Assembly (NCBI RefSeq): GCF_030580955.1
Contig: NZ_JAUQON010000002.1
Span: 434,001-498,000, forward strand
Direction of reading: 5' to 3'
Length of the DNA: 64,000 bases
Origin: Hymenobacter convexus
Lineage (GTDB): Bacteria > Bacteroidota > Bacteroidia > Cytophagales > Hymenobacteraceae
Shown: piece after piece, positions 26,041 to 35,207 of the stretch
How the letters are laid out: every line of letters starts with the position of its first letter
Position numbering within the stretch: position 1 is the stretch's first letter
Made by a program: the position numbers and the translations under genes
Notes under the pieces: generated by a model
Seen by the model: the letters and a program-made list of their open reading frames with translations, nothing else
What the model was told of the DNA's origin: nothing
Database searches by the model: none

Positions 26041-27504
26041 CTAGCTCTTGGCCAGCGGGTTGACGGTGATGATGGTGCGGTTGGTGGGCCGCAGGTACTC
26101 GCGGATGGTCTTTTGCATCAACTCCGGCGTCACCTTGCGGAACTCGCCTTCGAGTCGGTTGATGCGGCCGGGGTCGTTATCGAACATCGCAAACGAGGCC
26201 AGCAAATCGGCCCGCCCGAAGTTGTCGGACCCGCTCACCTGGTCGTAGAAGGCGGAGCGGATTTTCACCAGCGCCAAATCCAGCGTGGCCTGGTCAATGC
26301 CCTTGCTGCTGAGCTTGTTGATTTCCTGGTCGAGCACGCGCACCACCGAATCGGCCTGCACGGCGGGGTCGAAAACCAGGTCGCCCATCCATAGCATGGG
26401 GCCATTGTAGTTGAACTGGTTGCCGAGGTAATTGATGCCGCCGCTCACGTTGCTGGCGTAGCCGCGCTTCTGCACCAGGGCCTGGTAGAGGCGGCTGTCG
26501 TTGCCCTGCAGTAGAATCTGGTCGAGCATTATCATGGCGTAGTACTCGGGCGTGTTGCGCTCGGGCATGTGGTAGCCGAAGGCCAGCGCGGGCTTGGTGG
26601 CCAGCTTGTCGTCTTTGCTGAAGCGCTGCTCCTGCTCCTGGCGCGGCTCCGCAATGTCGGGCTTGGGCGGCTGCGGGGCGCTTGGGATGGCGCCGTAGTA
26701 CTTCTGCACCCAAGCCTTGGCCTCGGCGGGCTCAAAGTCGCCCACCACGGCCAGCACGGCGTTGTTGGGGGCGTAGTAGGTCTTGAAAAACGACTTCGTA
26801 TCGGCCAGGTTGGCGGCGTCGAGGTCGCTCATGTCGCCGTAAAAGTTGTGGGCGTTGTTCCAGTTCTTGTTGGCTTTCATGGGCATGTCAATCCACGGAA
26901 AGCCGCCGTAGGGCTGGTTGAGCACGTTCACGCGCACCTCGCTTTTCACCACGCCTTGCTGGTTGGTCAGGTTGGCCTGCGTGATGGCCAGGCCGCGCAT
27001 CCGGTCGGCCTCGGCCCACAAGATGGTTTCGAGCTTGTTGCTGGGCACCACCTCGAAATAGTTGGTGAAGTCGAAGCGCGTCGAGCCGTTCATCACTCCT
27101 CCGTTCTTTTGAATCAGCCCGATAAACTCGTTCTTGCCCAGGTTCTGCGAGCCCTGAAACATCAGGTGCTCAAACAAATGCGCGAAGCCCGTGCGGTCGC
27201 GCGGCTCGGTGCGGAAGCCCACGCCGTAGTAGGCCGCCACCGTGGCCGTGGGCGCTGTGTGGTCGGGCGAGAGCACCACCTTCAGCCCATTGGGCAGGGT
27301 GTAATACTCCACGGGCACCTGAAAGGCCGGGCCGGCTGGCTTAGGCGCCGGAGCCGCCGCCATGGTAGCCGGTGCCGCGCTGCTAGCAGTAGCCGCATCA
27401 GAAGCCGTGGCCACTGAGGTGGCTTTGGGACTGCATGCGCCGAGCGCCAGGGCGGCCCCGGACGCCCACAACAGGCTACGGCCGAGGTTGGTAAACTGTC
27501 TCAT
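26041..27504 (-). CDS. Zinc-dependent M16 peptidase lipoprotein, active subunit
   Basis: A 487-residue M16 metallopeptidase. A basic start (MRQFTNLGRS) and lipobox ALGACS make it a lipoprotein. The inverted zinc motif HLFEH is at 109-113 and the third ligand is E189 in VVKSEVR, 76 residues on, as in pitrilysin/MPP-type enzymes. The C-terminal M16 domain contains GNDSRLYQALVQKRGYA. Its neighbour lacks the zinc motif, so the pair likely forms a catalytic/non-catalytic heterodimer that degrades peptides in the periplasm. I chose the ATG at 27504; an upstream in-frame start at 27651 would add 49 residues of unlikely sequence. Confidence 0.92.
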   Translation of the reverse strand: MRQFTNLGRSLLWASGAALALGACSPKATSVATASDAATASSAAPATMAAAPAPKPAGPAFQVPVEYYTLPNGLKVVLSPDHTAPTATVAAYYGVGFRTEPRDRTGFAHLFEHLMFQGSQNLGKNEFIGLIQKNGGVMNGSTRFDFTNYFEVVPSNKLETILWAEADRMRGLAITQANLTNQQGVVKSEVRVNVLNQPYGGFPWIDMPMKANKNWNNAHNFYGDMSDLDAANLADTKSFFKTYYAPNNAVLAVVGDFEPAEAKAWVQKYYGAIPSAPQPPKPDIAEPRQEQEQRFSKDDKLATKPALAFGYHMPERNTPEYYAMIMLDQILLQGNDSRLYQALVQKRGYASNVSGGINYLGNQFNYNGPMLWMGDLVFDPAVQADSVVRVLDQEINKLSSKGIDQATLDLALVKIRSAFYDQVSGSDNFGRADLLASFAMFDNDPGRINRLEGEFRKVTPELMQKTIREYLRPTNRTIITVNPLAKS

Positions 27505-27673
27505 AGGTAAGCAGGTAAAGTGAATGATGCAGAAAAAGCGAATGGAAACATTTGGTGTTGCAATAGTAGCGAAACCAAGCCAACCGCGGGCCTCTGTGGC
27601 CAATGATTTCTGCCGCCGACCCGCCGTTGCACCGCCAGAATGCTTTTCCACCCAACTGCCCGACCTTTGCGCC

Positions 27674-30256
27674 GTGTTCGCCTTCTCCTCGCTGCCGGGC
27701 CTGCTGGCCGGCCACCTCCTGCAAGCCCCCGCCGACCCGGCCGCCGACGTCCGCCACCTGCTGCTCGACAGCCGGCGCGTGGGCCTGCCGGCCGGCGCAC
27801 TCTTTTTTGCCCTGCGCGGCCCCAGCCACGACGGCCACCGCTACCTGCCCGCCCTCTACGCCCAAGGCGTGCGCCTCTTTATCATTGAAACCGGCCGGGA
27901 ATTGCCCAACGGCCTGGCCGCCTACCCCGAGGCTGGCATTGTGGCCGTGGCCAGTCCGCTGGCGGCCCTGCAAGCGCTGGCCGCCGCCCACCGCGCGGCC
28001 TTCACCGGCCCGGTGCTGGCCATTACCGGCTCCAACGGCAAGACCATTGTGAAAGAGTGGCTGGCCCAGCTGCTGAGCCCCGATGAGGACATCTGCCGCT
28101 CGCCGCGCTCCTACAACTCGCAGGTGGGTGTGCCGCTGAGCGTGTGGGAGTTGAACCCTGCCCGCCACACGCTGGGTATTTTCGAAGCCGGCATTTCGGA
28201 AGTGGGAGAGATGGCGCGGCTGGCCGAAATCATTCAACCCACCGAAGGCATTTTCACCAACCTCGGCACGGCCCACGACGCCGGTTTCACCTCGGCCGAA
28301 CAAAAGCTGCACGAGAAGCTCAAGCTGTTTCAGGGGCCACAGTTTCAGCGCCTGTTCTACTGCGCCGACCAGCCGCTGGTGCGCGCCGCCGTGGCCGAGC
28401 TGGGGCTGCCCGGTTTCAGCTGGACGCGGCAGCCCGACCAGCCGGCCGATGTGCGTTTTGCCGCCGCTGGCAGCGCCGATGGCTGCACCCGCTGGCGCAC
28501 CCAGGCAGCCGATGGCCGCTCCGCCACCGAGTTTACGCTGCCCTTCGCCGACGAGCCCTCCGTCGAAAATGCGCTGCACTGCCTGGCCGTGCTACTACAC
28601 CGCGCCGTGGAGCCCGCCGAAATTCAGCGCCGGCTGGCCCGCCTGCACCCCGTGGCCATGCGCCTGGAAATGAAGCTGGGCCGCCACGATTCCTACTTGC
28701 TCGACGATACCTATAATAACGACCTCGCGGGCCTCTCATTGGCCCTCAACGCGCTGGCCCGGCAGCCCCGTCCCGGCCGCCGCACGCTCATTCTGAGCGA
28801 CGTGCTGGAATCGGGCCTCAGCAGTGCCGAGCTGTACGCCCGCATAGCGGCCCTGCTGCCTGCTGCCGGCATCACCCGCCTCATCGGGATAGGGGAGGAG
28901 ATTTCTTCTCAATTAGGAATGAAGAATGAGGAATTAAGAATTGAATCGGGGGCAGCAGCGGACGCCGCAGGTACCCAATTTCTCATTCCTCATTCTTCAT
29001 TCCTCATTCAAACCTTCCCCACCACTGAGGCCTTTCTGGCGCAGCTTAACCCCGCCGACTTTGCCCGCGAGGTGGTGCTGATAAAGGGCGCCCGGCGCTT
29101 CGGGTTCGAGCGCATTGTTGCCGCTTTGCAGGCTCAGCAGCACGGCACCGTGCTGGAAGTCAACCTCGACGCTCTCAGTCACAACCTGCAGCACTACCGC
29201 CGCCAGCTGCGGCCCGGCACCAAGCTCATGGTGATGGTGAAGGCCTTTGCCTACGGCGCGGGCTCCTATGAAGTGGCCAGCCTGCTCGAATTTCAGCGGG
29301 CCGACTACCTGGCCGTGGCCTACGCCGACGAAGGCGTGGCCCTGCGCGAAGCCGGCATCAGTCTGCCCATTATGGTGATGAACCCGGCGCCGGACTCGTT
29401 CGACCTGTTGCGCCACTACCGGCTGGAACCGGAAATCTACTCGTTCGAAATGTTGGATGAATACCTGGCCACCTTCCGCACACTCGACGAAACGGCCGCA
29501 CCCGCGCCCAAAATCCACCTCAAGCTCGACACCGGCATGCGCCGCCTCGGCTTCGACGAAGCTGACCTGTCCGCGCTGCTGGCCCGCCTGCACACCCACG
29601 CCGTCCGCCTGCCCGTGGCCAGCGCCATGACGCACCTGGCTGCCGCCGACGAGCCCGCCCACGACGACTTCACCCAGGAGCAGCTCGCCGCCTTCCGCCG
29701 CATGGCCATTGCCCTGGAAGAAGCCCTGGGCCACTCCGTGCTAAAGCACGCGCTGAACTCGGCGGGCATCCTGCGCTTCCCCGACGCGCATTTCGATATG
29801 GTCCGCCTCGGCATCGGCCTCTACGGCGTCGACGCCAGCGGCCGCGACACCGACACCCTGCGCCCCGTGAGCGAGCTGCGCACCACCATTTCCCAGATTA
29901 AAACCCTGCCCGCGGGCCACACCGTGGGCTACGGCCGCCGCGGCGTAGCCGCCGACACGGAGCGCCGCATCGCCACGCTGGCCATTGGCTACGCCGATGG
30001 CTACGACCGTCGTTTCGGCAACGGCGCGGGCGAGGTGCTCATCCGTGGGCAGCGGGCGCCGCTGGTGGGCTCCGTGTGCATGGACATGTGCATGGTGGAC
30101 GTGACGGCCATCCCCGGCGCGCGGGCCGGCGACGTGGCCGTGCTCTTCGGCGAGGGGCTGCCGCTTCCTGAGTTAGCCGGCCGCATTGGCACCATCGCCT
30201 ACGAGTTGCTCACCAACGTGAGCGAGCGGGTGAAGCGGGTGTTTGTGAGTGAGTAA
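27674..30256 (+). CDS. murF-alr: Bifunctional MurF / alanine racemase
   Basis: An 860-residue fusion, as is usual in Bacteroidota: the N-terminal half adds D-Ala-D-Ala to UDP-MurNAc-tripeptide and the C-terminal half makes D-Ala. MurF motifs: LLLDSRR (30-35), ATP loop GSNGKT (119-124) and DDTYNND. Alr: VMVKAFAYGAGS with PLP lysine K523, then HLKLDTGMRRLGF, and VGYGRRG near the catalytic Tyr. I prefer the GTG at 27674, since homologues begin close to FAFSSLPGLL. The longer frame from ATG 27524 would leave only 19 bp between the divergent starts. An AT-rich palindrome is inserted in frame at about residues 412-446, in the MurF C-terminal domain. Confidence 0.92.
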   Translation: MFAFSSLPGLLAGHLLQAPADPAADVRHLLLDSRRVGLPAGALFFALRGPSHDGHRYLPALYAQGVRLFIIETGRELPNGLAAYPEAGIVAVASPLAALQALAAAHRAAFTGPVLAITGSNGKTIVKEWLAQLLSPDEDICRSPRSYNSQVGVPLSVWELNPARHTLGIFEAGISEVGEMARLAEIIQPTEGIFTNLGTAHDAGFTSAEQKLHEKLKLFQGPQFQRLFYCADQPLVRAAVAELGLPGFSWTRQPDQPADVRFAAAGSADGCTRWRTQAADGRSATEFTLPFADEPSVENALHCLAVLLHRAVEPAEIQRRLARLHPVAMRLEMKLGRHDSYLLDDTYNNDLAGLSLALNALARQPRPGRRTLILSDVLESGLSSAELYARIAALLPAAGITRLIGIGEEISSQLGMKNEELRIESGAAADAAGTQFLIPHSSFLIQTFPTTEAFLAQLNPADFAREVVLIKGARRFGFERIVAALQAQQHGTVLEVNLDALSHNLQHYRRQLRPGTKLMVMVKAFAYGAGSYEVASLLEFQRADYLAVAYADEGVALREAGISLPIMVMNPAPDSFDLLRHYRLEPEIYSFEMLDEYLATFRTLDETAAPAPKIHLKLDTGMRRLGFDEADLSALLARLHTHAVRLPVASAMTHLAAADEPAHDDFTQEQLAAFRRMAIALEEALGHSVLKHALNSAGILRFPDAHFDMVRLGIGLYGVDASGRDTDTLRPVSELRTTISQIKTLPAGHTVGYGRRGVAADTERRIATLAIGYADGYDRRFGNGAGEVLIRGQRAPLVGSVCMDMCMVDVTAIPGARAGDVAVLFGEGLPLPELAGRIGTIAYELLTNVSERVKRVFVSE
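28915..29004. repeat. AT-rich palindrome in frame within murF-alr
   Basis: The arms 28915-28934 (AGGAATGAAGAATGAGGAAT) and 28985-29004 are a perfect 20-bp inverted repeat around a GC-rich centre. The repeat is translated in frame, giving roughly MKNEELRIES and FLIPHSSFLIQ around a short Ala-rich loop. Its composition is very unlike that of the surrounding gene. It resembles the AT-rich intergenic palindrome at 53104-53197 in style. Confidence 0.85.
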
Positions 30257-30434
30257 GCTGCGTATAATTCATTGGTATTAGCCAATGGAGCTAATTATAT
30301 ATTATAATGGTAATATAATAGATAAACTCTGGTTTGTGCCTGACTTCAGTTGGCCCCACTGACTATGTGTTTAATAGGCTAAAAAAGGCCGTCTGACGAA
30401 AAAAGGACTTACTGTGCGGGCAATAGAGGGAAGT

Positions 30435-30457
30435 TTGTGTCCTGTTTTTGGACACAA
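30435..30457. promoter_or_regulatory. Inverted repeat upstream of the TonB receptor, possible operator
   Basis: TTGTGTCC (30435-30442), 7-nt spacer, GGACACAA (30450-30457), 29 nt before the receptor start. The perfect 8-bp arms sit in an AT-rich 229-bp gap (30257-30485). There is no T tract after it, so a regulator site is more likely than a terminator. The regulator is unknown. Confidence 0.45.
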
Positions 30458-30485
30458 TTCTAATTTTTAGAAACTTTTCTTTTCT

Positions 30486-33284
30486 ATGAAAGCACTTCGA
30501 CTTTCGTTTTTCCTCTTTCTCTGGGTTGTTTGCTGTTTGCCAGGCAGTGCCTGGGCCCAGGCAACCACTAGCGCCACAGTAACCGGCGTTATCCAAACCG
30601 AAAAAGGCTTGGTCCTGACGGGCGCTACCGTCGCCGTGCTACATTTGCCAACGGGCATCCGGCGCGTCGCTACTACCGATACGCAAGGCCACTTTGCGCT
30701 GAGCCAGCTGCTCAGCGGCGGGCCTTACGCGCTGCAAATCAGCCAGCCGGGCTTTCGTTCGCAGGTCATCAACAACGTGTTTCTGAAAGCCGAGGTGCCG
30801 GCCAACTTCACCTTCGAGCTAACCGCCGATGTGGTGGCCGTGGGCACGCGTCGCCTCGACCGTACCGCCCTCGAATCGGTGGCGCCGGTGGACGTGATTG
30901 ACATGCGCGAACTGGCCCTCACGGCCCCGCGCACCGATAACACGCAGCTGCTCAACTACGTGGTCCCTTCTTTTAATTCCAATCGCGAAACTTCGGCCGA
31001 CGGCGCCGACCACGTGGACGGCATCACCCTGCGCGGCCTGGGCTCCGACCAGGTGCTGGTGCTGGTGAACGGCAAGCGCCGCCACACCTCGGCCCTGATT
31101 AACCTGCTCGGCAGCCGCCCCTACGGCAGCGCCACCACCGACCTGAACACCATTTCGGCCAACGCCCTGGACCGGGTGGAAATTCTGCGCGACGGCGCGG
31201 CCGCTCAGTACGGCTCCGATGCCATTGCCGGCGTTATCAACCTCAACCTGAAAAGCGACAACCACGGCGGCAACGTGCTGGTGAACAACGGCATTCACCA
31301 GTCTGGCTTCGGCTACAACACCACGCTGAGCGTGAACAAAGGGCTGAAGCTGGGCGAAAAAGGCTTCCTGAATGTGACCGGCGAAGTCGACTACCGCGGC
31401 TACACCACCAGCCCCAACTACACCCGCGACCTGAATTCCTGGCCCATCTACTCCAGCAACCGGGCGCAGGAGGATTCCTTCTTGCTGGCCAACCACAAGA
31501 CGGCCAAGGACTACCGCCAGCGCAACGGCGACGCCATCATGACGAACTACCGAGCCGTGTACAACGCCGGCTACGACCTGTCGGACAAAGCGCGTATCTA
31601 TTCCTTTGGTACTTATAACTACCGCCGGGGCCAGGCTGTGGCGCCCTGGGTGCTGCCCAGTGCCAATCCTGCCGACCTCGGCACCCAGCCCGGCTTCAGC
31701 TTGGGCTACCAGCCCAACATCAACACCCGCATCAACGACGGTGCCGCCGTGCTGGGCCTCGACCTGAAGCTGGGCCGCTGGGACCTGGACCTGAGCCAGA
31801 GCCTGGGCACCAACCGCATGCGCTATGACCTGAGCAACACCCTCAACCCTTCGTTGGGCGCCGCCTCGCCCACTTCCTTCGAAGCCGGCGGCCTGCAGTT
31901 CACGCAGGCCGTGACCAATGCCACGGCCAGCCGCTTGTTCGACAACGTGCTGGCGGGCACCAACGTGGCCTTCGGTACCGAATTCCGCAACGACTTTTAT
32001 GAAATTGTGGCCGGCGATGAAAACTCCTGGAAAGACTACCAGGCCGGCCAGCCCGGCGCGTCGGGCGGTTCGCAGGGCTTCATCGGCTTCGACCCCACTT
32101 CGGCCATTGCGGGCAGCCGGCAGAACGTGGCCGGCTTCCTCGACGTGGAAGCCGACGTAACCAAGCGCTGGACCGTGGGCGGCGCCGTGCGCTACGAGCG
32201 GTATTCCGACTTTGGCTCGGCATTCATCTACAAAGCCACCACTCGCCTGCAGGCCAGCAAGTGGCTGGCCCTGCGCGCGGCCTACAACACCGGCTTCCGG
32301 GCGCCTTCGCAGCAGCAGCAGCTGTACCGCCAGCTCACGCTGCTGCCCACGGCCAGCGGCACCACGTATTCGGGCATCTACAACAACCAGAGCGACATTG
32401 CGCAGGTGGCCGGCATCAGCCAGCTCACGGCCGAGAAGTCGCGCAACGCCAGCTTTGGCCTCGTGCTCACGCCGGTAAAAGACCTGGTAATCACGGCTGA
32501 TGCGTACCAGATTGACATCGACAACCGCATTTCGCTCACCAACGAGTTCGGGGCCGGCATTTCGCCGCAGTTCGACGTGGCTTTGGACAAAGCCCAGACC
32601 ACCAGCGTGCAGTTCTTTGCCAATGCCCTGAACACGCGCACCCGCGGCCTCGACCTGGTGGGCAGCTACAGTCTGGCGCTGGGCCGGGGGCAGCTACGCT
32701 TCACGGCCGCGGCTAACTTCAACGAAACCACGCTCCGCAGCCTGCAGGTGCCGGCGCTGTTCCAAGGTATTCAGAACGATGAAATCGCGGGCAACAACTT
32801 CATTGGCCAGCGCCAGCTCTCGCTCATCACCACGGGCAGCCCCAAAAGCAAAATCCTGGGCAGCGTGGGCTACGAAGGCGCCAAGTGGAGCGTCACAGCC
32901 CGCTACACGCGCTTCGGCCAGGTGTCGTTCTACGATTTTAACTTCGACGGCCTCGAAGAAGGCGCTTATTACTTCGTGTTCCGGCCTAAGGCCATTACCG
33001 ATTTCATCCTGACTTACAAGCCCGCCAAGGGCCTGCTGCTGGCCGTCGGCGCGCACAACCTATTCAACGTGCGTCCCGACGACCTGCTCCAGGCCGCTCG
33101 CAACGGCCACGCCCCCGACGGCTTTGCCTCGATGCAAGCATACCAGGCCTACTACGCGCAACAACACGGCGGCGCGGTATCTACCACGCCCTACGACCAC
33201 GACATTCTGCCCTACCAGGTGGTGCAGATGGGGTTGAACGGCGCGTTTTTTTACCTGAAAGCGTCCTACTCCTTCGGGAAATAA
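30486..33284 (+). CDS. TonB-dependent receptor
   Basis: A 932-residue outer-membrane receptor: signal peptide 1-25 (SFFLFLWVVCCLPGSAWAQ), CarboxypepD_reg-like domain about 28-115 (TVTGVIQTEKGLVLTGATVA), plug domain about 135-260 (GITLRGLGSDQVLVLVNGKR, DRVEILRDGAAAQYGSDAIA) and a 22-strand barrel ending in YLKASYSFGK. The plug region resembles receptors for small or hydrophobic substrates more than SusC, and no SusD gene follows. The next gene, 45 bp downstream, is an exported flavin amine oxidase, so the receptor may import the substrate or product of that enzyme. That coupling is inferred from position only. Confidence 0.93.
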   Translation: MKALRLSFFLFLWVVCCLPGSAWAQATTSATVTGVIQTEKGLVLTGATVAVLHLPTGIRRVATTDTQGHFALSQLLSGGPYALQISQPGFRSQVINNVFLKAEVPANFTFELTADVVAVGTRRLDRTALESVAPVDVIDMRELALTAPRTDNTQLLNYVVPSFNSNRETSADGADHVDGITLRGLGSDQVLVLVNGKRRHTSALINLLGSRPYGSATTDLNTISANALDRVEILRDGAAAQYGSDAIAGVINLNLKSDNHGGNVLVNNGIHQSGFGYNTTLSVNKGLKLGEKGFLNVTGEVDYRGYTTSPNYTRDLNSWPIYSSNRAQEDSFLLANHKTAKDYRQRNGDAIMTNYRAVYNAGYDLSDKARIYSFGTYNYRRGQAVAPWVLPSANPADLGTQPGFSLGYQPNINTRINDGAAVLGLDLKLGRWDLDLSQSLGTNRMRYDLSNTLNPSLGAASPTSFEAGGLQFTQAVTNATASRLFDNVLAGTNVAFGTEFRNDFYEIVAGDENSWKDYQAGQPGASGGSQGFIGFDPTSAIAGSRQNVAGFLDVEADVTKRWTVGGAVRYERYSDFGSAFIYKATTRLQASKWLALRAAYNTGFRAPSQQQQLYRQLTLLPTASGTTYSGIYNNQSDIAQVAGISQLTAEKSRNASFGLVLTPVKDLVITADAYQIDIDNRISLTNEFGAGISPQFDVALDKAQTTSVQFFANALNTRTRGLDLVGSYSLALGRGQLRFTAAANFNETTLRSLQVPALFQGIQNDEIAGNNFIGQRQLSLITTGSPKSKILGSVGYEGAKWSVTARYTRFGQVSFYDFNFDGLEEGAYYFVFRPKAITDFILTYKPAKGLLLAVGAHNLFNVRPDDLLQAARNGHAPDGFASMQAYQAYYAQQHGGAVSTTPYDHDILPYQVVQMGLNGAFFYLKASYSFGK

Positions 33285-33329
33285 TTGGCTAGCTTTAGTG
33301 TCTATTTTCCATCCAATTTTTCCTGAAAT

Positions 33330-35024
33330 ATGAAAGAAGTGTCTACTCCCTCTCCGCGCTTGGCGCGCACCGATTTGCTGCGCTCCCTGCAAAAGGCCTT
33401 CGGCCTGGCCGTGGCCGCCGAGCAGCCCGGCGCGCCCTCCGTGGAGGTGCTCATTGAGCAGGCTGAAGACCACAGCCGCCGCCGCTTTATGACCAACAGC
33501 GCCAAGTTTGGTCTGCTGGCCGGCGCCACCGGCCTGCTGGCCGCCTGCGAAACCGCGGCCCCGGAACCCGCCGCCGATTTAACTGCCTTCAAATCAGTCA
33601 ATGCCCAGGGCGGCGCGGCCCGCGTGGTGATTGTGGGCGGCGGCATGGCCGGCCTCAACTGCGCCCTCAAGCTGCAGAAGGGCGGCATCATGGCCAGCAT
33701 CTACGACGCCAATACCCGCACGGGCGGCCGCATTTTCACGGCTAAAAACCTCATGGGCGCGGGCCTGACCACCGAGCTGGGCGGCGAGTTCATCGACAGC
33801 GGCCACACGGACATGCTGAATCTGGTGCGCGAGTTCGGCTTGTCGCTCTACGATGTAGAATCGCCCAGCGAAACGGCGCTGGAGAAGGATACTTACTTCT
33901 TCAACGGCCGCCGGTATTCGCTGCAGGAGGTCATTCAGGCGTTCCAGCCCTACGTTGCCCGCATCACCGCCGACGTGCGGACCATGCCCAACACCATTGT
34001 GTTCGACAACTACGGCGCGGCCGGGCCGTTCGACCAGATGTCGATTTCCGGGTATTTCGATTCGATTGGCATGACGGGCATGATTCGGACCCTGCTCGAA
34101 GTGGCCTACGTGACCGAATACGGCCTCGAAGCCAACCAGCAGACGTCCATCAACTTCCTCTGGCTGTTCTCGCCCGATACCAGTAAGGGCGCGTTCGACA
34201 TCTTCGGTATCAGCGACGAGCGGTATAAAATTCAGGGCGGCAACCAACTGCTCGTCGACGCCATGGCCCAGCGCCTGGCCGGCCAAATCACACTGCAGCA
34301 CAAACTGGTGGCCGTGGCCAAGCCCGCCGACGAATACATCCTCACCTTCCAGCAAGCCAGCGGGGCCACCGTTACCGTGCCGGCCGACGTGGTGGTGATG
34401 GCCATTCCCTTCAGCGTGCTGCGCCAGGTGAGCCTAAATCTGCCTATGCCCACCTGGAAAACCAACGCCATCAACAACCTCGGCTACGGCACCAACGCCA
34501 AACTGCTGCTGGGCTTCAACAGCCGTCCGTGGCGCACCAACGGCTGCACCGGCTACATTTTCTCGGACCAGGCTACTCAGAGCGGCTGGGACAGCAGCCA
34601 GTTGCAGCCCGGCACCGCCGGCGCCTACACCGTGTACGTGGGCGGCCAAGTGGGCGTGGACATGGGCACGGGCTCGCCCGCCTCGCAGGTGAGCCGCTTC
34701 TTGCCCACCATGGAGCGCGCCTGGCCCGGCACCCAGGCCCAGTACAACGGCAAGGTGGAGCGTTTCCACTGGCCCAGCAACCCGCTCACGCGCGGCAGCT
34801 ACGCCTGCTACCGCCCCGGCCAGTACACCACCATCGCCGGCGCCGAAGGCCGCCCGGTGGGCAATATGTTCTTCGCCGGCGAGCATTGCAGCGCCTACTT
34901 CCAGGGCTACATGAACGGCGCCGCCGAAACCGGCCGTGTGGCCGCGCAGGCGGTGCTGCAGGCGGCCACTACCAAGAAGGTGGCGTTTGTAGGGCGCTTC
35001 CGCCGTGCCGCGGTGCAAGCGTAG
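33330..35024 (+). CDS. Exported flavin monoamine oxidase-like FAD oxidoreductase
   Basis: A 564-residue protein of the flavin amine oxidase family. The dinucleotide-binding motif VVIVGGGMAGLNCALKLQ starts near residue 93, followed by TRTGGRIFTA (the R of the GGR loop) and ELGGEFIDSGH. The C-terminus has the FAD-contacting FFAGEHCSAYFQGYMNGA. A twin-arginine motif (SRRRFM, 49-54) with hydrophobic stretch and lipobox LLAAC (C73) comes after an unusually long 49-residue n-region, suggesting Tat export of the folded flavoprotein. TAGCTTTA (33290-33297) may be its own -7 box, although it probably also reads through from the TonB receptor. The amine or amino-acid substrate is unknown. Confidence 0.88.
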   Translation: MKEVSTPSPRLARTDLLRSLQKAFGLAVAAEQPGAPSVEVLIEQAEDHSRRRFMTNSAKFGLLAGATGLLAACETAAPEPAADLTAFKSVNAQGGAARVVIVGGGMAGLNCALKLQKGGIMASIYDANTRTGGRIFTAKNLMGAGLTTELGGEFIDSGHTDMLNLVREFGLSLYDVESPSETALEKDTYFFNGRRYSLQEVIQAFQPYVARITADVRTMPNTIVFDNYGAAGPFDQMSISGYFDSIGMTGMIRTLLEVAYVTEYGLEANQQTSINFLWLFSPDTSKGAFDIFGISDERYKIQGGNQLLVDAMAQRLAGQITLQHKLVAVAKPADEYILTFQQASGATVTVPADVVVMAIPFSVLRQVSLNLPMPTWKTNAINNLGYGTNAKLLLGFNSRPWRTNGCTGYIFSDQATQSGWDSSQLQPGTAGAYTVYVGGQVGVDMGTGSPASQVSRFLPTMERAWPGTQAQYNGKVERFHWPSNPLTRGSYACYRPGQYTTIAGAEGRPVGNMFFAGEHCSAYFQGYMNGAAETGRVAAQAVLQAATTKKVAFVGRFRRAAVQA

Positions 35025-35050
35025 CGCTGCATAGGATTTTAAGTGGCGCC

Positions 35051-35086
35051 AAGCCCCCGTTTCCAGCCGGAAACGGGGGCTTTTTT
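35051..35086 (+). terminator. Rho-independent terminator after the amine oxidase gene
   Basis: AAGCCCCCGTTTCC (35051-35064), AGCC, GGAAACGGGGGCTT (35069-35082) and TTTT: a perfect 14-bp stem and T tail, 27 nt after the stop. Confidence 0.94.
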
Positions 35087-35142
35087 GTGCGCCAGCTTTT
35101 TAGCGGTGATGTTGGCAAGGTATTTATTTTGCTACTTTACAG

Positions 35143-35170
35143 TTGCCGTACCCTGGCCCTGATAACTTTG
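35143..35170 (+). promoter_or_regulatory. Bacteroidota-type promoter of the first hydrolase gene
   Basis: TTG at 35143-35145, 17-nt spacer, then TAACTTTG at 35163-35170, an exact TAnnTTTG -7 box, 37 nt before the ATG at 35208. The 16-mer CTTTGGGGTGCCATAG (35166-35181) recurs with one mismatch before the paralogue (38848-38863), so the promoter was duplicated with the gene. Confidence 0.7.
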
Positions 35171-35207
35171 GGGTGCCATAGGCATTTTTGACGCTTCTTT
35201 TTTAGCT

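Noticed and set aside
27524-27673. ATG at 27524 as the start of murF-alr
   Set aside because: It would leave 19 bp to the divergent M16 start and add 50 residues not matching the family; GTG 27674 fits FAFSSLPGLL. Not fully excluded.
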